Of a stretch of 64,000 bases of DNA, positions 1-15,299 are shown one piece after another. Position 1 is the stretch's first letter; every line of letters starts with the position of its first letter. Origin of the DNA: Kuschelorhynchus macadamiae (taxonomy: Eukaryota; Arthropoda; Insecta; Coleoptera; Curculionidae); NCBI GenBank assembly GCA_030620095.1, contig JAUTXW010000110.1:1543501-1607500 (forward strand). Direction: 5' to 3'. The notes beneath the pieces were generated by a model. That model was not told the origin of the DNA and made no database searches. It saw only the letters and a list, made by a program, of their open reading frames with translations. The translations under genes and the position numbers were made by a program.

Positions 1-270
1 CCTGAATGCAACGCATTTGTAGGAAGTACCAGAGTGCATGCCCAACGCACCATCGACAACTATCAGAATGTGACTTACCGCAGCCATCCGATAGAAATCC
101 CATACAAGTGCTGCGAACATCTTCCAGAAAAACCTCAAGTAGCTATCAAACCACTAAAGCTTAGCAAACTGGATATCGGAGAGTTGAACACAGCCCAACA
201 CAAACTCGACCAATATTCCGAGGAACTTGACAAGATTATCAATTCAATCAATTATGTTCCATATCAATAA
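1..270 (+). CDS. 3' coding end of an unidentified protein-coding gene (partial)
   Basis: The frame is open from the first base of the window to a TAA at 268-270, giving 89 codons with no break. The codons look more balanced than the surrounding AT-rich DNA. The peptide has a Cys pair (YKCCEHLPEKP, about residues 40-50) and a charged, possibly helical C-terminus (LDQYSEELDKIINSINYVPYQ region). An ATG at 38-40 is out of frame, and the in-frame GTG at 34 is not a convincing start, so the 5' part must lie upstream of the window. I do not recognise the family and no TE protein motif is visible. It is probably the terminal exon of a host gene, because a poly(A) signal follows about 100 bases downstream. 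A decayed TE fragment cannot be excluded. Confidence 0.5.
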   Translation, partial: PECNAFVGSTRVHAQRTIDNYQNVTYRSHPIEIPYKCCEHLPEKPQVAIKPLKLSKLDIGELNTAQHKLDQYSEELDKIINSINYVPYQ

Positions 271-365
271 AAAGGAACGCTAAAATGGTTTTTGCTTACA
301 TTCTTAATATGAAGACCTAAATGGTAAATAAGTATTGAGTGTGTTGTAGCGAATTTTTGTAATCA

Positions 366-371
366 AATAAA
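366..371 (+). promoter_or_regulatory. Candidate poly(A) signal AATAAA
   Basis: The hexamer AATAAA lies 96 bases after the stop codon of the gene at the left edge, a normal distance for an insect 3' UTR. More AATAAA copies follow near 417-435, so the exact site is uncertain in such AT-rich DNA. Confidence 0.35.
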
Positions 372-722
372 TAGTTCAGTAACCAGAGCCACTTTCATGA
401 ATAATAATAAATTCGAAATAAATAAAATAAAAATAAATTTGAAAACACTTAATATTGCCGAAATAGTTGAAGATAGGTATAGGACATTGAACATAAAATA
501 TGTTTAGAATCTCCTAAAGAATCCAAAAATTAAATAATATCCGGGGTGTTGCATTTGAAATAAGAAAGGTGGCATTGACCACTGTTACAGGACACACCCT
601 GTATAAAAAGTTTTTATTGGAGAAAATGAGCAACTAAAAATACCAATCGACGGGTCCAAGCGTTTTTCCGAACACGCCCCCATTTATTTATTATCGAATT
701 TATTCCATTTGTCTGATACACA

Positions 723-725
<3 letters not shown>
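372..725. other. AT-rich spacer with a TE-end remnant
   Basis: No gene seen. At 588-603 the text 'ggacacaccctgtata' resembles the 'ACACCCTGTATA' ends of the mariner-like elements elsewhere in the window (for example 54,654-54,663), so a truncated element end is likely. Confidence 0.35.

Positions 726-771
<46 letters not shown>
726..771. repeat. (TA)n microsatellite
   Basis: About 23 uninterrupted TA dinucleotides. Confidence 0.95.
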
Positions 772-773
<2 letters not shown>

Positions 774-3700
774 GTGGTTATTTACTGTTGTAGTAGTTAC
801 TGTTGTTCTGAAAAGAACAGTTTTGCTGATGTTTCGCTAATTGCCCTTGAGTTTTTGCGATTTTAGATTTGTCGATTATTTTCTTCCATACTGTTGGTAG
901 TTTTAATGATTCGTCCCTTTTATTCAAATCACCTTGTTTTTATAATAATATATAATATAAATTTCTGCCTGTTTGACTTTAATACGTTTTGTACAATTTT
1001 ATTTTATAGACACTTGAATTTTTAGTTAATTTTGTTTTTGTTTTATTAAGTTGCCTAAGGAGTTATTTACTACTTAAATCAGAAACAAATTTAAATAAAA
1101 AATCAGATTGTCCAAAAGCGAATATAGGTTAGACAGGTAGAAATTTTAACAAATCGTTTGTTATGGGGCATGACGGAAACTATTACATACAGAAAAGACA
1201 GGCATAAAATTAAATTTACTAGAATATCAAAAAAAAACGAAATAAACAAAGAGGTCTATTATTTAACGATCAAACCGACTTGAACAAGTCGCATCTTTTC
1301 ATTTTTTTTTGTTAATATATATTTAGGTAAATATGAAAAACCCATTGTAATTAGGTATTCCAATTTATCATGCGAAGAAGCCAAAGTGTTCGAAAAACAT
1401 GCATGAGATTCTTTAGTACACTGGAAGTTTTAAGTAAAAATTGGTTTTTATACTAGTTTAATTCTATAAATCTTAGTTATGGATTTCCACCCAGTCTGGA
1501 TTAGCTTATACGAAAGACTGATAATCCTTTGAGTAGTCGACGAAAATCCAATGTTAAATAAATTAACCCTAAATACATCCCAACTTCGTATTTCAGTCAC
1601 TCTAGTAGGGATTCGTCGATTTCCGCGTAGCACAACACCTAGGGCCGACGCTGTTGGTCTCGCAAAACACCCAGAGTTATCAGTTCGGGGCATACTGCAT
1701 CCCATCGACTATTATTGTTAAATTGGCTAATATAAAAGCATAATTTTTCGAACCAGATATTTTCTGCGTGCGTTTTAAACAAATTGAGACACGAATAGTT
1801 GATATGCTTAATTTATTTGTATTTGATGGACCGTCTATTCAAAGTACATATAACCGTTCTTTGTTGATACTTAAGAAGATTATTTAAAATATCAGTACTT
1901 ATATACTTTTCCATCGCCTTACCGAAAATTGAAAGACCTATATAGATCTGTGTCAATGAGAAAATGTGCGAAATATTAAATTAAATAAAGAAGGTATAAA
2001 AATAGCAACAGAGTCATCACAGAATATCTCTTTTACAACTGAAATTAATATCTTTAATTTGTTCTAATGTTTTGTATATGATTTAATCAAGTATAAACTT
2101 GGCGGCACTCGTTTATTTTTGTAGCAATTTGTATAATGGTCCAGTTTAAAATTTAACAGTTCCTGGATAAATCATTTATTTTTATTATATTATAAACAGC
2201 CCGGTAGCTCGAATAGGCTATTGTAACGTGAATTTTCGTTTCTTTTTTCACTTTCCCGATTAATTTTCCGATTAAATGTTGAATCATGAATGATTTGTGC
2301 GTTAGAAAGATTGATTTGGGGTTTTCGGTTATGCGGAATTCTTGAAAAAGTAGCGAATTTTTTTTTCCGCCTTCAAGGTATTTGTTGTATATAGATGATA
2401 CATTTTTAACCGCTGTCTTATATTTTATAACAAAAAAATCGTATCGTTTCGGTGGAATGATGAAAGAGAAATTTAGGAAGGATTTGGTGCAGAGATGAAT
2501 TCAGGGAGTTTCCAGGGGAATTTTCTCCATTCCCTGTCATCATTTAAAAAAGTGGATCTAAAATTTTAGCATATTTTTATTCAGTAAATTTTCTGTAAGT
2601 TAATATAAACTGAGCAAAACCCGTTAAGGATTTTGAAATGTCAAATCAGTGTTAATCTTCCAAGCAAGCTTTGACTTACTTCATAACATTATAAAGGACG
2701 TTGAATTGTCTTTAATTCATATTTTTCCTGTACACTGTTACCGTCTTTCTTATCGATTTATTAACAGCTCACATTCACTGGCTATAAGAACGGGTGAAGC
2801 GCAGATAGCTAGGTGGACAGCGCCGCAGGTGAAAATTTTTCGGGGTGCCACGGCCAAAATGGCTATTTTTTTAACTTTTTTATGATTTTAATTATCCATA
2901 GCTTTGGAGCGTGTTTTAATATTAGTTTTGATAGAAAATAATGGTATAACTAAGTAAATAATGTGAATTTATATAAAACATACTGTATTTTTATAATAAA
3001 AATATAGATTATAAAATGCTTAATTTTAAAAATATTTTTATTTTTAAGTAAATTGATTGGAAAATGTAGTCCCCTGGCGAGCTGCCACTGCTAACATCTT
3101 CAGTGTCGGCTTTGCTCGGTATAATAATGTGAACTTTAATTCCCATTTTTTTACATCCATAGAATTATTTTTCCCTGTACAATTTTCATCCATTATTATA
3201 CACCCTTTCCGGTAGAATTTCCTGAAATTCTTTCTTATTGGTTACATGGGTCACAAAAGGAATCTTACTATCCAAATTTCATGGTTCTGCCTTCAGTCGT
3301 TTCACCTCTACGTTGTTGGGTCACTCAGGACTTACCTTTTTATAATATTAGAGAAGCAGAAGATGAAAAAAGCAATAATTGCTAAACCAGTATGCAAGCC
3401 TTTATGCAGCTTTTTTAGACTTAAACGAAAAGTAATTTAAAAAAGCAAAACAAAAGTGAAAAAATAAAATTAAAGCGCTTTTGACATAAAGCCACATCAG
3501 AGTAAGAAAACATTTTTTGGCAATATTAAAAAAAAATATCAATAAAAACAGAAAAATAATTTTGTTTTTGATGTTTTTCACTCTTAATGGTTATTTGATG
3601 AGTGTTGATTGAAAATGGGTTTGAATACTTGACTTGTAGTGTATCAGTATATGAATAGGCATAATTAAACTGAAAAAGAGTCACCAATTAATTAATGGAT

Positions 3701-4060
3701 ATTGTTTATGTTTTATGTTTAAATGCCCAATGAGAATAGTTTGATTAAAAACGATTAAGGCAAGCTACTATTATTGACAAACTCTAGAGAAGACATTAGT
3801 TAAGAAAGCGAAAATAAAACCTATAAGAGTCTCAATAATTTTGAGTTTTTTTTGCTACTGATAGCAGTATCATCGCTCGATCTGTATTAAATCTCCTAAA
3901 TCAAGCAGTATTTTACTATTTTGGGCCAATAAAATACAAATACCTCCATTTACCGAAGAAAGAGAGGGTTCCGGTGCAACGTTTGGTTTTAAGAATGGGT
4001 TAACTGGCGCGTTGAATGGAACACTATCGTGCGTATAGTTGAGAGCCACTTATTGATAAT
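772..4060. other. AT-rich non-coding stretch
   Basis: I see no supported gene. Short open frames on both strands lack recognisable motifs. A less AT-rich patch at 1,590-1,700 and another at 2,780-2,870 stand out but carry nothing I can name. Confidence 0.5.
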
Positions 4061-4077
4061 TAATCGATTTAAAAAGA

Positions 4078-4440
4078 AATTGTGTATTCTACCAATTAAA
4101 AACCCGATGCATTCTTTTAAAAGTGCACTGTTTTGTTTATTATTAAAAAAAATATTGCCCCTCGATATTTAAAATTACTTGATATACATATATATTTTTA
4201 TACTTTTGTAAAACACAAAAAAGTGTTTGATGTAAATGCGTTCTAATACACCGTGTATTTTATCGTTCAAGTAGATTATTGAAATTGTTATAATTAGTTA
4301 TAGATAATCAATTTTTAAAAAATTGTGTATTCTACCAATTACATCAGTTTTTTACTCGGGCCTTTTAAAAGTACACTCTTTAATTTATTATTAAAAAAAC
4401 ATTGCTACTCGATATTTAAAGTTACTAGATATATATAGAT
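4078..4440 (+). repeat. Diverged tandem duplication, about 243-bp spacing
   Basis: A block at 4,078-4,200 beginning 'aattgtgtattctaccaatt' recurs at 4,321-4,440. Both copies continue through a 'ttttaaaagt.cact' segment, a 'ttattattaaaaaaa' run and 'ctcgatatttaaa.ttact', so two copies of one sequence lie in tandem. No coding capacity. Confidence 0.75.
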
Positions 4441-5582
4441 ATATACATATTAACCAAATGTGGGGAAAAAAACAGAATGACCTATTTAAAAAATGGCAGT
4501 GTCTTTTTTTGGGACACCATGTATAAACAAAAATATTTTTATACATAACGTATTGTGAATATTTAGTTTATGATTTTATTTAAAAAAAAATTAAGGCTAT
4601 AATATACAAATTATAAATGAATTCGACTAAGTTAAAAAACCTATTTATTGACAAATTTGGTTCAAAAAGTAAAACCTGTATTTTGAAAAATAATATAGCT
4701 AAAGGGAAAATAAAAACCGGCTTGGAGAAAATGTTTAGAACTTCTTAAAACTTAAATATAAACTTTTAAATTTTAATTCGTTTTTATGCTACACAGTGTT
4801 GAAATATGCCTACATGATCCTTAGAATCGCTACGTTTATATAATTAATATTATTAAATATTTCTCGCACTCCCTGTATATTTTCTGCGTATTATAAAAAA
4901 TTAAGATTTAAGGGCTCCTTAGATAGAAAACTTTACATCAAACAGCTAATAAAAAGCTAAAATAAAATAAATTTTAATATGTAAGGAAAAACTATATAAA
5001 AATTACAAATATCAAAGATTCTTTTTATTAATTTAATAAATACAAAACTGCATTTCAGGTCTCGAACTAAGTGTTTCATAAAAAGAATTAGTTGTTTTTT
5101 AATTTTTATTAGGTTTTGCCGACACTTATGAACATTAAATTTTCTTGTAACTTAGCAGTACTTAAAAAAAACATGGACAACAAAGGAAAACTAACAAAAT
5201 CATAATTTTTTTGAAAAGTGAACTTTAAAAAATCTATAACCCTTACCTCTTTCACAAAACTGGAGCAGATTCAAATACTTCAATCTGTTTTCTACAACTT
5301 TTAAATTTAAATCTTGTTTCACAACGTTCGAGATATTACAAAATCTAATTTGAAAAAAATGTGAACACATTTTGGTATTTTTTGTTTTTTGTACGTCTTA
5401 AAATGTTGCTGGTCGCAGTTCCACTAAGGCAGAATGTAAACATGATATACTTAACTAAAAAGATACATTTTCAGATGACGTAAGTCACCCAGTTTTTTTT
5501 ACATGTTAAAATTTTGCTGCAGGGGGGTGATCGCATTTCCGTCCAGGCAGCATGTCTGCCTACGGATGTACTGTTACCGGAC

Positions 5583-6329
5583 CAGTGGCGGCTCGTGGTG
5601 AATTATATTGGGAGGTCAATAACAAATTTAAAAATAGGCATACTTAAAATAAAAATAAATATCTTATCTTTTGTTACTACCGACATTTTATTTCATCTAC
5701 ATTCACAACTCAAACATAGACCACCTTGAAATTGGTTATTTTTGCAAAATTAAGTTCGTAAGCACTTTTTAGTTGTTTATTTTTTTGCACTAGTCACTAC
5801 CAACATTTTATTTCCTGTATATTTCCAACTCACACATGGATCATAAAAATAAAAAAATATATGATACAAAAAACAGTAAATAAATCAATTTTCATCGATT
5901 AAAAACGTCCTAAACAATATCGAGTTAGAATATAGACCGCGCGACCTCTGAACAATTGAACTTCCGCATGCCGATGTCATGCCGCGACTGATCGATCGGC
6001 TGATTCGGGCTGATAACTTAAATCGCGATTTAATATTACATTTGCTATCACGTTCGGCTGCCGATCGGTAGCTGTGAAATCTTTGGGTACTTTCGTCAAG
6101 CTTTAAGGTAATCAGGGCATTTCGGACTGCCCGGCCTAGCTTAGTATAGCATATCTTATTATGCCTAAGGAACGCAACAAGACCTTTCGAACCTCGTCGC
6201 GCGGCTAAAAATGTAGCGTATTTAACTTTTCCCAAGGTTCGCGATTTATTACAACTATTAATTAATTTATTTTCTGAAATCTTTTTGGGGGGTTATTGAC
6301 CAAATGACCCTATGGAAGAGCCGCCACTG
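5583..6329. mobile_element. Non-autonomous hAT-like element, copy 1 (747 bp) with 8-bp target duplication
   Basis: The left end CAGTGGCGGCTCGTG and the right end GAAGAGCCGCCACTG form a perfect 12-bp terminal inverted repeat. The flanks are taccggac (5575-5582) and taccgggc (6330-6337), an 8-bp duplication with one mismatch, the size expected for hAT transposition. It shares both ends and several internal blocks with the longer copy at 34,563-35,801, including the segments around 5,660-5,850 and 6,050-6,240, but lacks the transposase blocks. An open frame of 116 codons runs on the minus strand (5885-6235). It is partly conserved in the other copy only because the DNA is, and I see no domain in it. 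It is best read as an internal-deletion derivative mobilised in trans. Confidence 0.85.
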
Positions 6330-6582
6330 TACCGGGCACATACATTTTCCATGTATCAGATGTTGGGCTATAAGTTGTAGGTTCCTTTCAGTTAGGCATC
6401 GTCGCGCAAAGGCGATAATTAATAAAAACATAAAAAATAACAATATATCAAAATTTAAGAAAAAAACTGCAAATTGGGTAAATGGGCTGTACTAAAAATG
6501 TACCACCATGTCGGGTCTTTTAATATAAATATTATTAAATTACCTATCTATGTCACGATAAAGTACATTTTAAAAGGAAACA

Positions 6583-6816
6583 CTTATTGTGTCGGCGCGA
6601 AGCATAAGCAGACGGGGCAAACACACAGCCCCGGATAAAAGTTTACAAGATCCAAATATTGTACTATAAATGGCGAGACTTTTTATGGACATTTATTTAT
6701 GATACTTAATTGTTATCATAGAGGTACAAAAAAATGTTTTTTGATCGGCAGTTATTCTTCCGCTACATTATTTGGACCACAGCCCCTCAAAACCTCGCGC
6801 CGGCTCTGATTACTTT
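6583..6816. mobile_element. Possible small hAT-like MITE
   Basis: 'tgtcggcgcgaagc' near 6,590 and 'cctcgcgccggctctg' near 6,800-6,816 are inverted relatives of each other and bracket about 230 bp of unusually GC-rich sequence ('gacggggcaaacacacagcc'). The flanking 8-mers (aacactta and attacttt) agree at only 5 of 8 positions, so the boundary call is weak. Confidence 0.35.
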
Positions 6817-6829
6817 ACAAACCAACTCA

Positions 6830-8095
6830 AATTCGTTACCTAACTTTATTTTAAAAACTGTCTTTACCTGCCCATAATCTTAGATAGTTTGACTTCATAT
6901 TTCGGACCTTCAAAATTATCTTCTGAGATGTCTTCCAAGAGGCTGCTAACAGTGGTATTCGACCTAGAGGCTGTAGAAGAACTGCTCCTCTGTAATAAAA
7001 AACGTCTTTTAATAATAATTATGCTTCTCTTACTAGAAGCCTAGATATTATCTTAAAAAATCACCAGCTATTTAAGATTCGACCTGAAAAATGGAGCTAC
7101 TTTGGTCTCTCAACGTGAATATAAACGCCTAAAACCTCTATTTCGCCAGAGTTGTATACAATATCTTTTGAACACCCGCTGAACTATTTAAACAAAAGGG
7201 AATGAAAATATTAATAAAACGATGGTAAATTCTAATTTATATATTGTTTGAGTGTGTAGTTATCATCATAGTACACACATACTTTATTGAGTTCATCTTT
7301 GTCTATACAAGTATTAAACACCTGTCATTCTGAAAGTGAATGTCTACCGCACTAAAAGCATTTGCTTGACTAATACGATTATCAATATTGATATTTGTCA
7401 GTACATCTGAATCTGTATTTTTGCTATGGAATTTTTCTGCCCTATATTTGTAATTAAACCATTTTTTTTTAAGTTACCCTTTTGAAATTTCGAAACATCG
7501 GTAAGTATTCTTTTTATTTTTACCGGTTCTTATTTAACCAATCAATTTCTAACCTGCAAGCAATTTCATATAATGACACCTTATCATTCTGCATACGCAA
7601 GTCCAGCAATTGATGCTGCACCTCTGTGAATATTTTGAGTTGGAGAAAAGCAATGGAGGACCTTTAGAACCTGTAACATCTGTTAAACACCTTTTTCCAA
7701 AGTATAAAAGACGACATATTTTTGTTAATAAATTATTCAAATTTCTCGCAGGCCTTTTTATTCCATTCGAAAAATGAATGAAAACAATTCGGTTCTTTCT
7801 TCACTTCGAAAGTCAAAAGCAAACGTTACCTAAGAGCCAAGACAACTGATTTACCCGAAAGCACCAAAATGGATATTTGAAATGCATTATATGATATGTA
7901 CAAAGACAATTAGTTTCCTTTAGGCAGTGACCAATATTTCTCCCAACAAACCCAATTTAAATGACGGTGCTGATAATGAATTTGTTATCAAATTTTTTTT
8001 ATTGATATTCGTAATACATTCTTTTCTTTTTAGAAAACATGTAACTATTAAAGGCCTAAATGAAGAGCTAAAAATTAAAGAAATTGTACACATAG
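6830..8095. other. No gene recognised
   Basis: AT-rich DNA with only short frames. The part after about 7,900 may be the decayed N-terminal half of the transposase pseudogene that becomes recognisable after 8,190, but I cannot show it. Confidence 0.4.
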
Positions 8096-8139
8096 GTCAA
8101 ACCCCTCTGGGATTCTGCTGAATTAATTAGGCTTTAAAT

Positions 8140-8810
8140 TTAGAATGGATAATAACAGAAGGGCAACATAAAAAGTGTACGAAAGCCAGAAGGGTATGAT
8201 GGTAAGCGTTTTATTATTCTTCATGCTAGATCTTCAAAAGGTTTTGTTCAGAATGCCAGCTTATTGTTCTGTTCAAAATGAGTGACAATGTATTTCTATG
8301 GTAAAATGAATAATAGTATATTTACTAAATGGTTCTAACTCAGTCAATTCCAAATTTAGAAGAGCCATCTTTAATAGTAATGCGCCATATCATAGTGTTC
8401 TTATAGAGAAACAACCTTCATCTGCCACTACAAAAATAGACATAATAAAGTGGGGGTAAAAAAGAACTTCACATTTGATACGAATCTTTTGAAACCCGAG
8501 TTGTTACAATTAACAAAAATGAATAGAAAAGAGAATATTTATGGAATTGACGAATTACTAAGACAACATGGTCATGAAGTTTTAAGACCTCCACCACGCC
8601 ATTGTGACTTTAATACATGCCATTAAACTAATCTGGGCCCATCCTAAGTCGTATTACAATAAACATATTGGTAGAGATGGTTATGGCGATAAAAAAGTTC
8701 TTGGTATGTGGGCCAAGGCATTGGGGCAAGGCATCAATTGTATATTTAACTCAGAACACCGAAAATGTCAAGCTAAACGGGCGACAGTTGCAAAGGCCAT
8801 TTTCTAAAAA
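8140..8810 (+). pseudogene. Decayed DDE_3/IS630-type transposase
   Basis: Reading across several frames gives the landmarks of an IS630/Tc1-mariner-related transposase in the right order. DGKRFIILHARSSKGFV lies near 8,198-8,250. A stretch ending IPNLEEPSLIV lies near 8,350-8,382, followed by NAPYHSVLIEKQPSS near 8,379-8,425. A KPELLQLTKMNRKENIYGID block is near 8,495-8,555, then LRPPPRHCDFN and IKLIWAHPKSYYNKHIGRDG at about 8,580-8,680. The second catalytic Asp normally before NAPYH is replaced or lost at a frameshift, and the 'NPIE' block is broken by TAA, so it is dead. A Ser/Asp/Glu-rich tail (EASDSESDDVYDSV, 9,411-9,457) may be its original C-terminus after an intervening insertion. Confidence 0.7.
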
Positions 8811-8819
8811 TGTGAAATA

Positions 8820-11165
8820 GCCTATTTTATATATTCTGTGAGCTGTAGCGTGTTATTTGTGAAGTGGATGAAAGGAAAGAGGAAAACGAGAAGCAAAAAT
8901 ACATACCCAAATTTGTTTTCTGCCATAAGACCTGTTCCTCATAATACAGACAATAGATCAATATAGCTACGCAAGAGATAAGACAAGACACGGCAACGTT
9001 CAGGCCCCCTTTACGAGAAACTAACGCGCAATGTTGCCAAGTGTGTTGAGGAAGCCGGCAGATGAGAGTAGCGACCGCAGGCTTTTGCCAAATGTATATA
9101 TTTTTCTATGGGGCTATATTAAACTATATATTAAAACTATATTAAACTTTATTTCAAGCTAACCTGTATCAAATTTCAATCCCAAAGATTAACAGTCAAA
9201 TTCAATATTTCTCTTTTGACTAAAAGATCTCTTCTAATATTTAGTGATTGGAAACGTTCGCGAGCCGAGGGACCGCACGAAATAATATTGTTTCGGTGAG
9301 CACTGATGTCTCCAGACCGATTCAAGGCAATGTACTGCAGAAGTATGGAACTGCTTTGAAAGAGAACAGTTTAAATTGACATTGAAGTTGAACTGCTTAA
9401 TAAATACTAGTGAAGCTTCAGATTCAGAATCTGATGATGTTTATGATTCAGTATAGTTTGTGTATATTTTGTAGGTACCTTTTGTATTTTACTAATTTGT
9501 ATTGACTTAATAGATTTTTGTTTAGTCAATTTTTTTCTTGAAGTGAACTTATTTTGAAGTAGGTATTAAATAAAAATTTAATATTATGTTATGTTAAAAA
9601 ACAAAGTTAATAAAATGTTATACGAAAAACGGGGACGATTTTTTAATAAACAGAAACAAAGAACCGAAATTCAATTGATTTGGTACAATTTTTAGCTTAT
9701 TATTATGTTATTTAAAAAAATAAACTTGGTGTTGCCCAAATATTCAGTATAATGTAAAAACTAATTGTATTAAGCTTTTTCTATTAGGACAAAATTTCAT
9801 GCAGAACACGTAGTTTTAAATTACTGGCTAAAAATTCCAAGCGGCGAACCTCTAAGGCTGTATGCCCAGCGTATTTTCAAACTCATCCGTTGGCTCATAT
9901 GAACACAGAACCTTTTTTGACTTTTTTATCCACAACATTTTGATTTGATGACGAAGTTTATGTGACGCACGGGTAATCTCAAAACGCGACAATCGTAGGT
10001 GTCATCTATCATACCATATAATAAACACAAGGGAACAGACATAATACCTATAGCAAATGCGTAGAGTCTTGTGACCCAAAGATTAGGAACAAAATACGGT
10101 AGGGAGGTATAGCGGGGTTGTTTACTATAGATTATAAATAAGGCTACTTTATATTTACATAAATAAAAACAAATGATACCGTCGATTTCTAAATCGAATT
10201 TGATTATTTTCTGCATTAAATAGTTTTAACAAAAGTTTATTTGATTATTTCACAGTCCAAATAAAAAAACATTTTGAACTGAAAAATATTTTCTTCAAGT
10301 TGCGGTATATTTTATTTTTTCATGTTGCGAAATAGCTAAATAAACTTCTTTCTATAGTGCTTCCTAACTGAATTATAAACAACATGTTCTGATTTTCCTG
10401 CAATTTTGTTTTAAATTAAAATTAATTAGTAACCTGGAATTACCTGAAATTACAAGGATAATATAACGATTGATAAGATATATTTATAATATAAAGTTTC
10501 GCAGAAACAATTTATATCAGCCAATAAGTAAAACGAGTCATCAGATATATTTACATATTAATATTCCTAATTGTGAATTGTAGGAAATTTAACACGGGAT
10601 GTTCTATTTTTAGACATCGGTAAGACATACTAAAGTGCTTGTGAGTTATGTAGTAGGGGAGGATTTCTCAATAAAGTCACCCGATCTAGATCCTAATGTA
10701 CCCCTTGGGAACACCGCTCATATTAGATAATCAAAAAGCATGTTCATAAAAAATAGATGATGGTTGTCTTAGGGGAATTCCCTCAAGCTATGTCTGTTTG
10801 GTCAAAAAATGTATCTTTTGCCTATGAAACTTATAACTCTTATTTATAATAAACCTAAGATAAAATTGTTATCTGGTTTTTATACGTTTTTATTCTTACT
10901 TATATTAATTTACGCCTAATAGTATCTAATAATGAATATTGTATTTCAATTTATGTCCAATTAATACACAAACGATGGCGTTTATTGTGTATTTAAGTTT
11001 ATTTAACTTTATATCGTGAAGATGTTCTGATAGACATCTATTGTCATTGTTGTCTTTTTGCTTAGGGTATCTCTAATTTTTTTTTAATCCCAGCAAATTT
11101 GTTTCTACAAATACAGAAGTATCTAACAAAACGGAAGATGTTTCCACAGTGTTTTCGTTAGAATC
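8820..11165. other. Intergenic, mostly unassigned
   Basis: No intact gene. 9,340-9,457 reads as an acidic protein tail that could belong to the upstream transposase. 9,460-11,165 is AT-rich with only short uninformative frames. Confidence 0.4.
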
Positions 11166-11179
11166 TGACGATGGTTGTA

Positions 11180-11250
11180 ATCAGGGTTTTATTTATTGGT
11201 TAGCTAATAGTCCAGACTTTTTTTCAGCAGATTTATTTGTATAAACACCT
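11180..11250 (+). pseudogene. Short Tc1-type transposase C-terminal scrap
   Basis: The frame QGFIYWLANSPDFFSADLFV resembles the segment around the third catalytic Asp in the better preserved relic at 21,945-22,010 (RNGVIYWLSNSPGLTPLDIF). Only about 20 codons are recognisable, so this is tentative. Confidence 0.3.
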
Positions 11251-11280
11251 TAAGAAGTAAGTTTGTTTTTTTTCTAGTTT

Positions 11281-11286
<6 letters not shown>

Positions 11287-11344
<58 letters not shown>
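11287..11344. repeat. (AT)n microsatellite
   Basis: About 29 AT dinucleotides directly abutting the palindromic element that follows. TA-rich DNA is a preferred target of Tc1/mariner-type elements. Confidence 0.95.
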
Positions 11345-14915
<3,571 letters not shown>

Positions 14916-14948
14916 TTTGTATTCAACTAGTTCGGTCGTAACTACCCT

Positions 14949-14952
<4 letters not shown>

Positions 14953-15001
<49 letters not shown>
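14953..15001. repeat. (AT)n microsatellite
   Basis: About 24 AT dinucleotides just beyond the right tail of the Penelope-like element. Confidence 0.95.
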
Positions 15002-15007
<6 letters not shown>

Positions 15008-15251
15008 TATAATTTATATTACATTTTAAGAAAACCACACAATAATAGTAAAGGCCAAAGTTGCTCATTAATCGAAAAGTGAACTATATTAATTTCAACA
15101 CTATTAGCTGATGTCATTTTGTTATTAATTTAATGTAAATTATTTGTAAATTAGACAAAATTAATAACTTAATACATATTTATCAGGGACAGCTTTCAAG
15201 CAAAAACTTTCTGCAAACTCAAATTTTACTGAAGTCAATTATTAAAAAAAA

Positions 15252-15255
<4 letters not shown>

Positions 15256-15297
<42 letters not shown>
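15256..15297. repeat. (AT)n microsatellite
   Basis: About 20 AT dinucleotides. Confidence 0.95.

Positions 15298-15299
<2 letters not shown>

Noticed and set aside
1448..1705. 85-codon minus-strand frame
   Set aside because: No recognisable domain, no start context and no repeat or splice evidence.
5885..6235. 116-codon frame in the hAT MITE, partly conserved in the second copy
   Set aside because: Conservation is at the DNA level; the second copy has gaps that break the frame, and the region lies in the non-coding end of the element.
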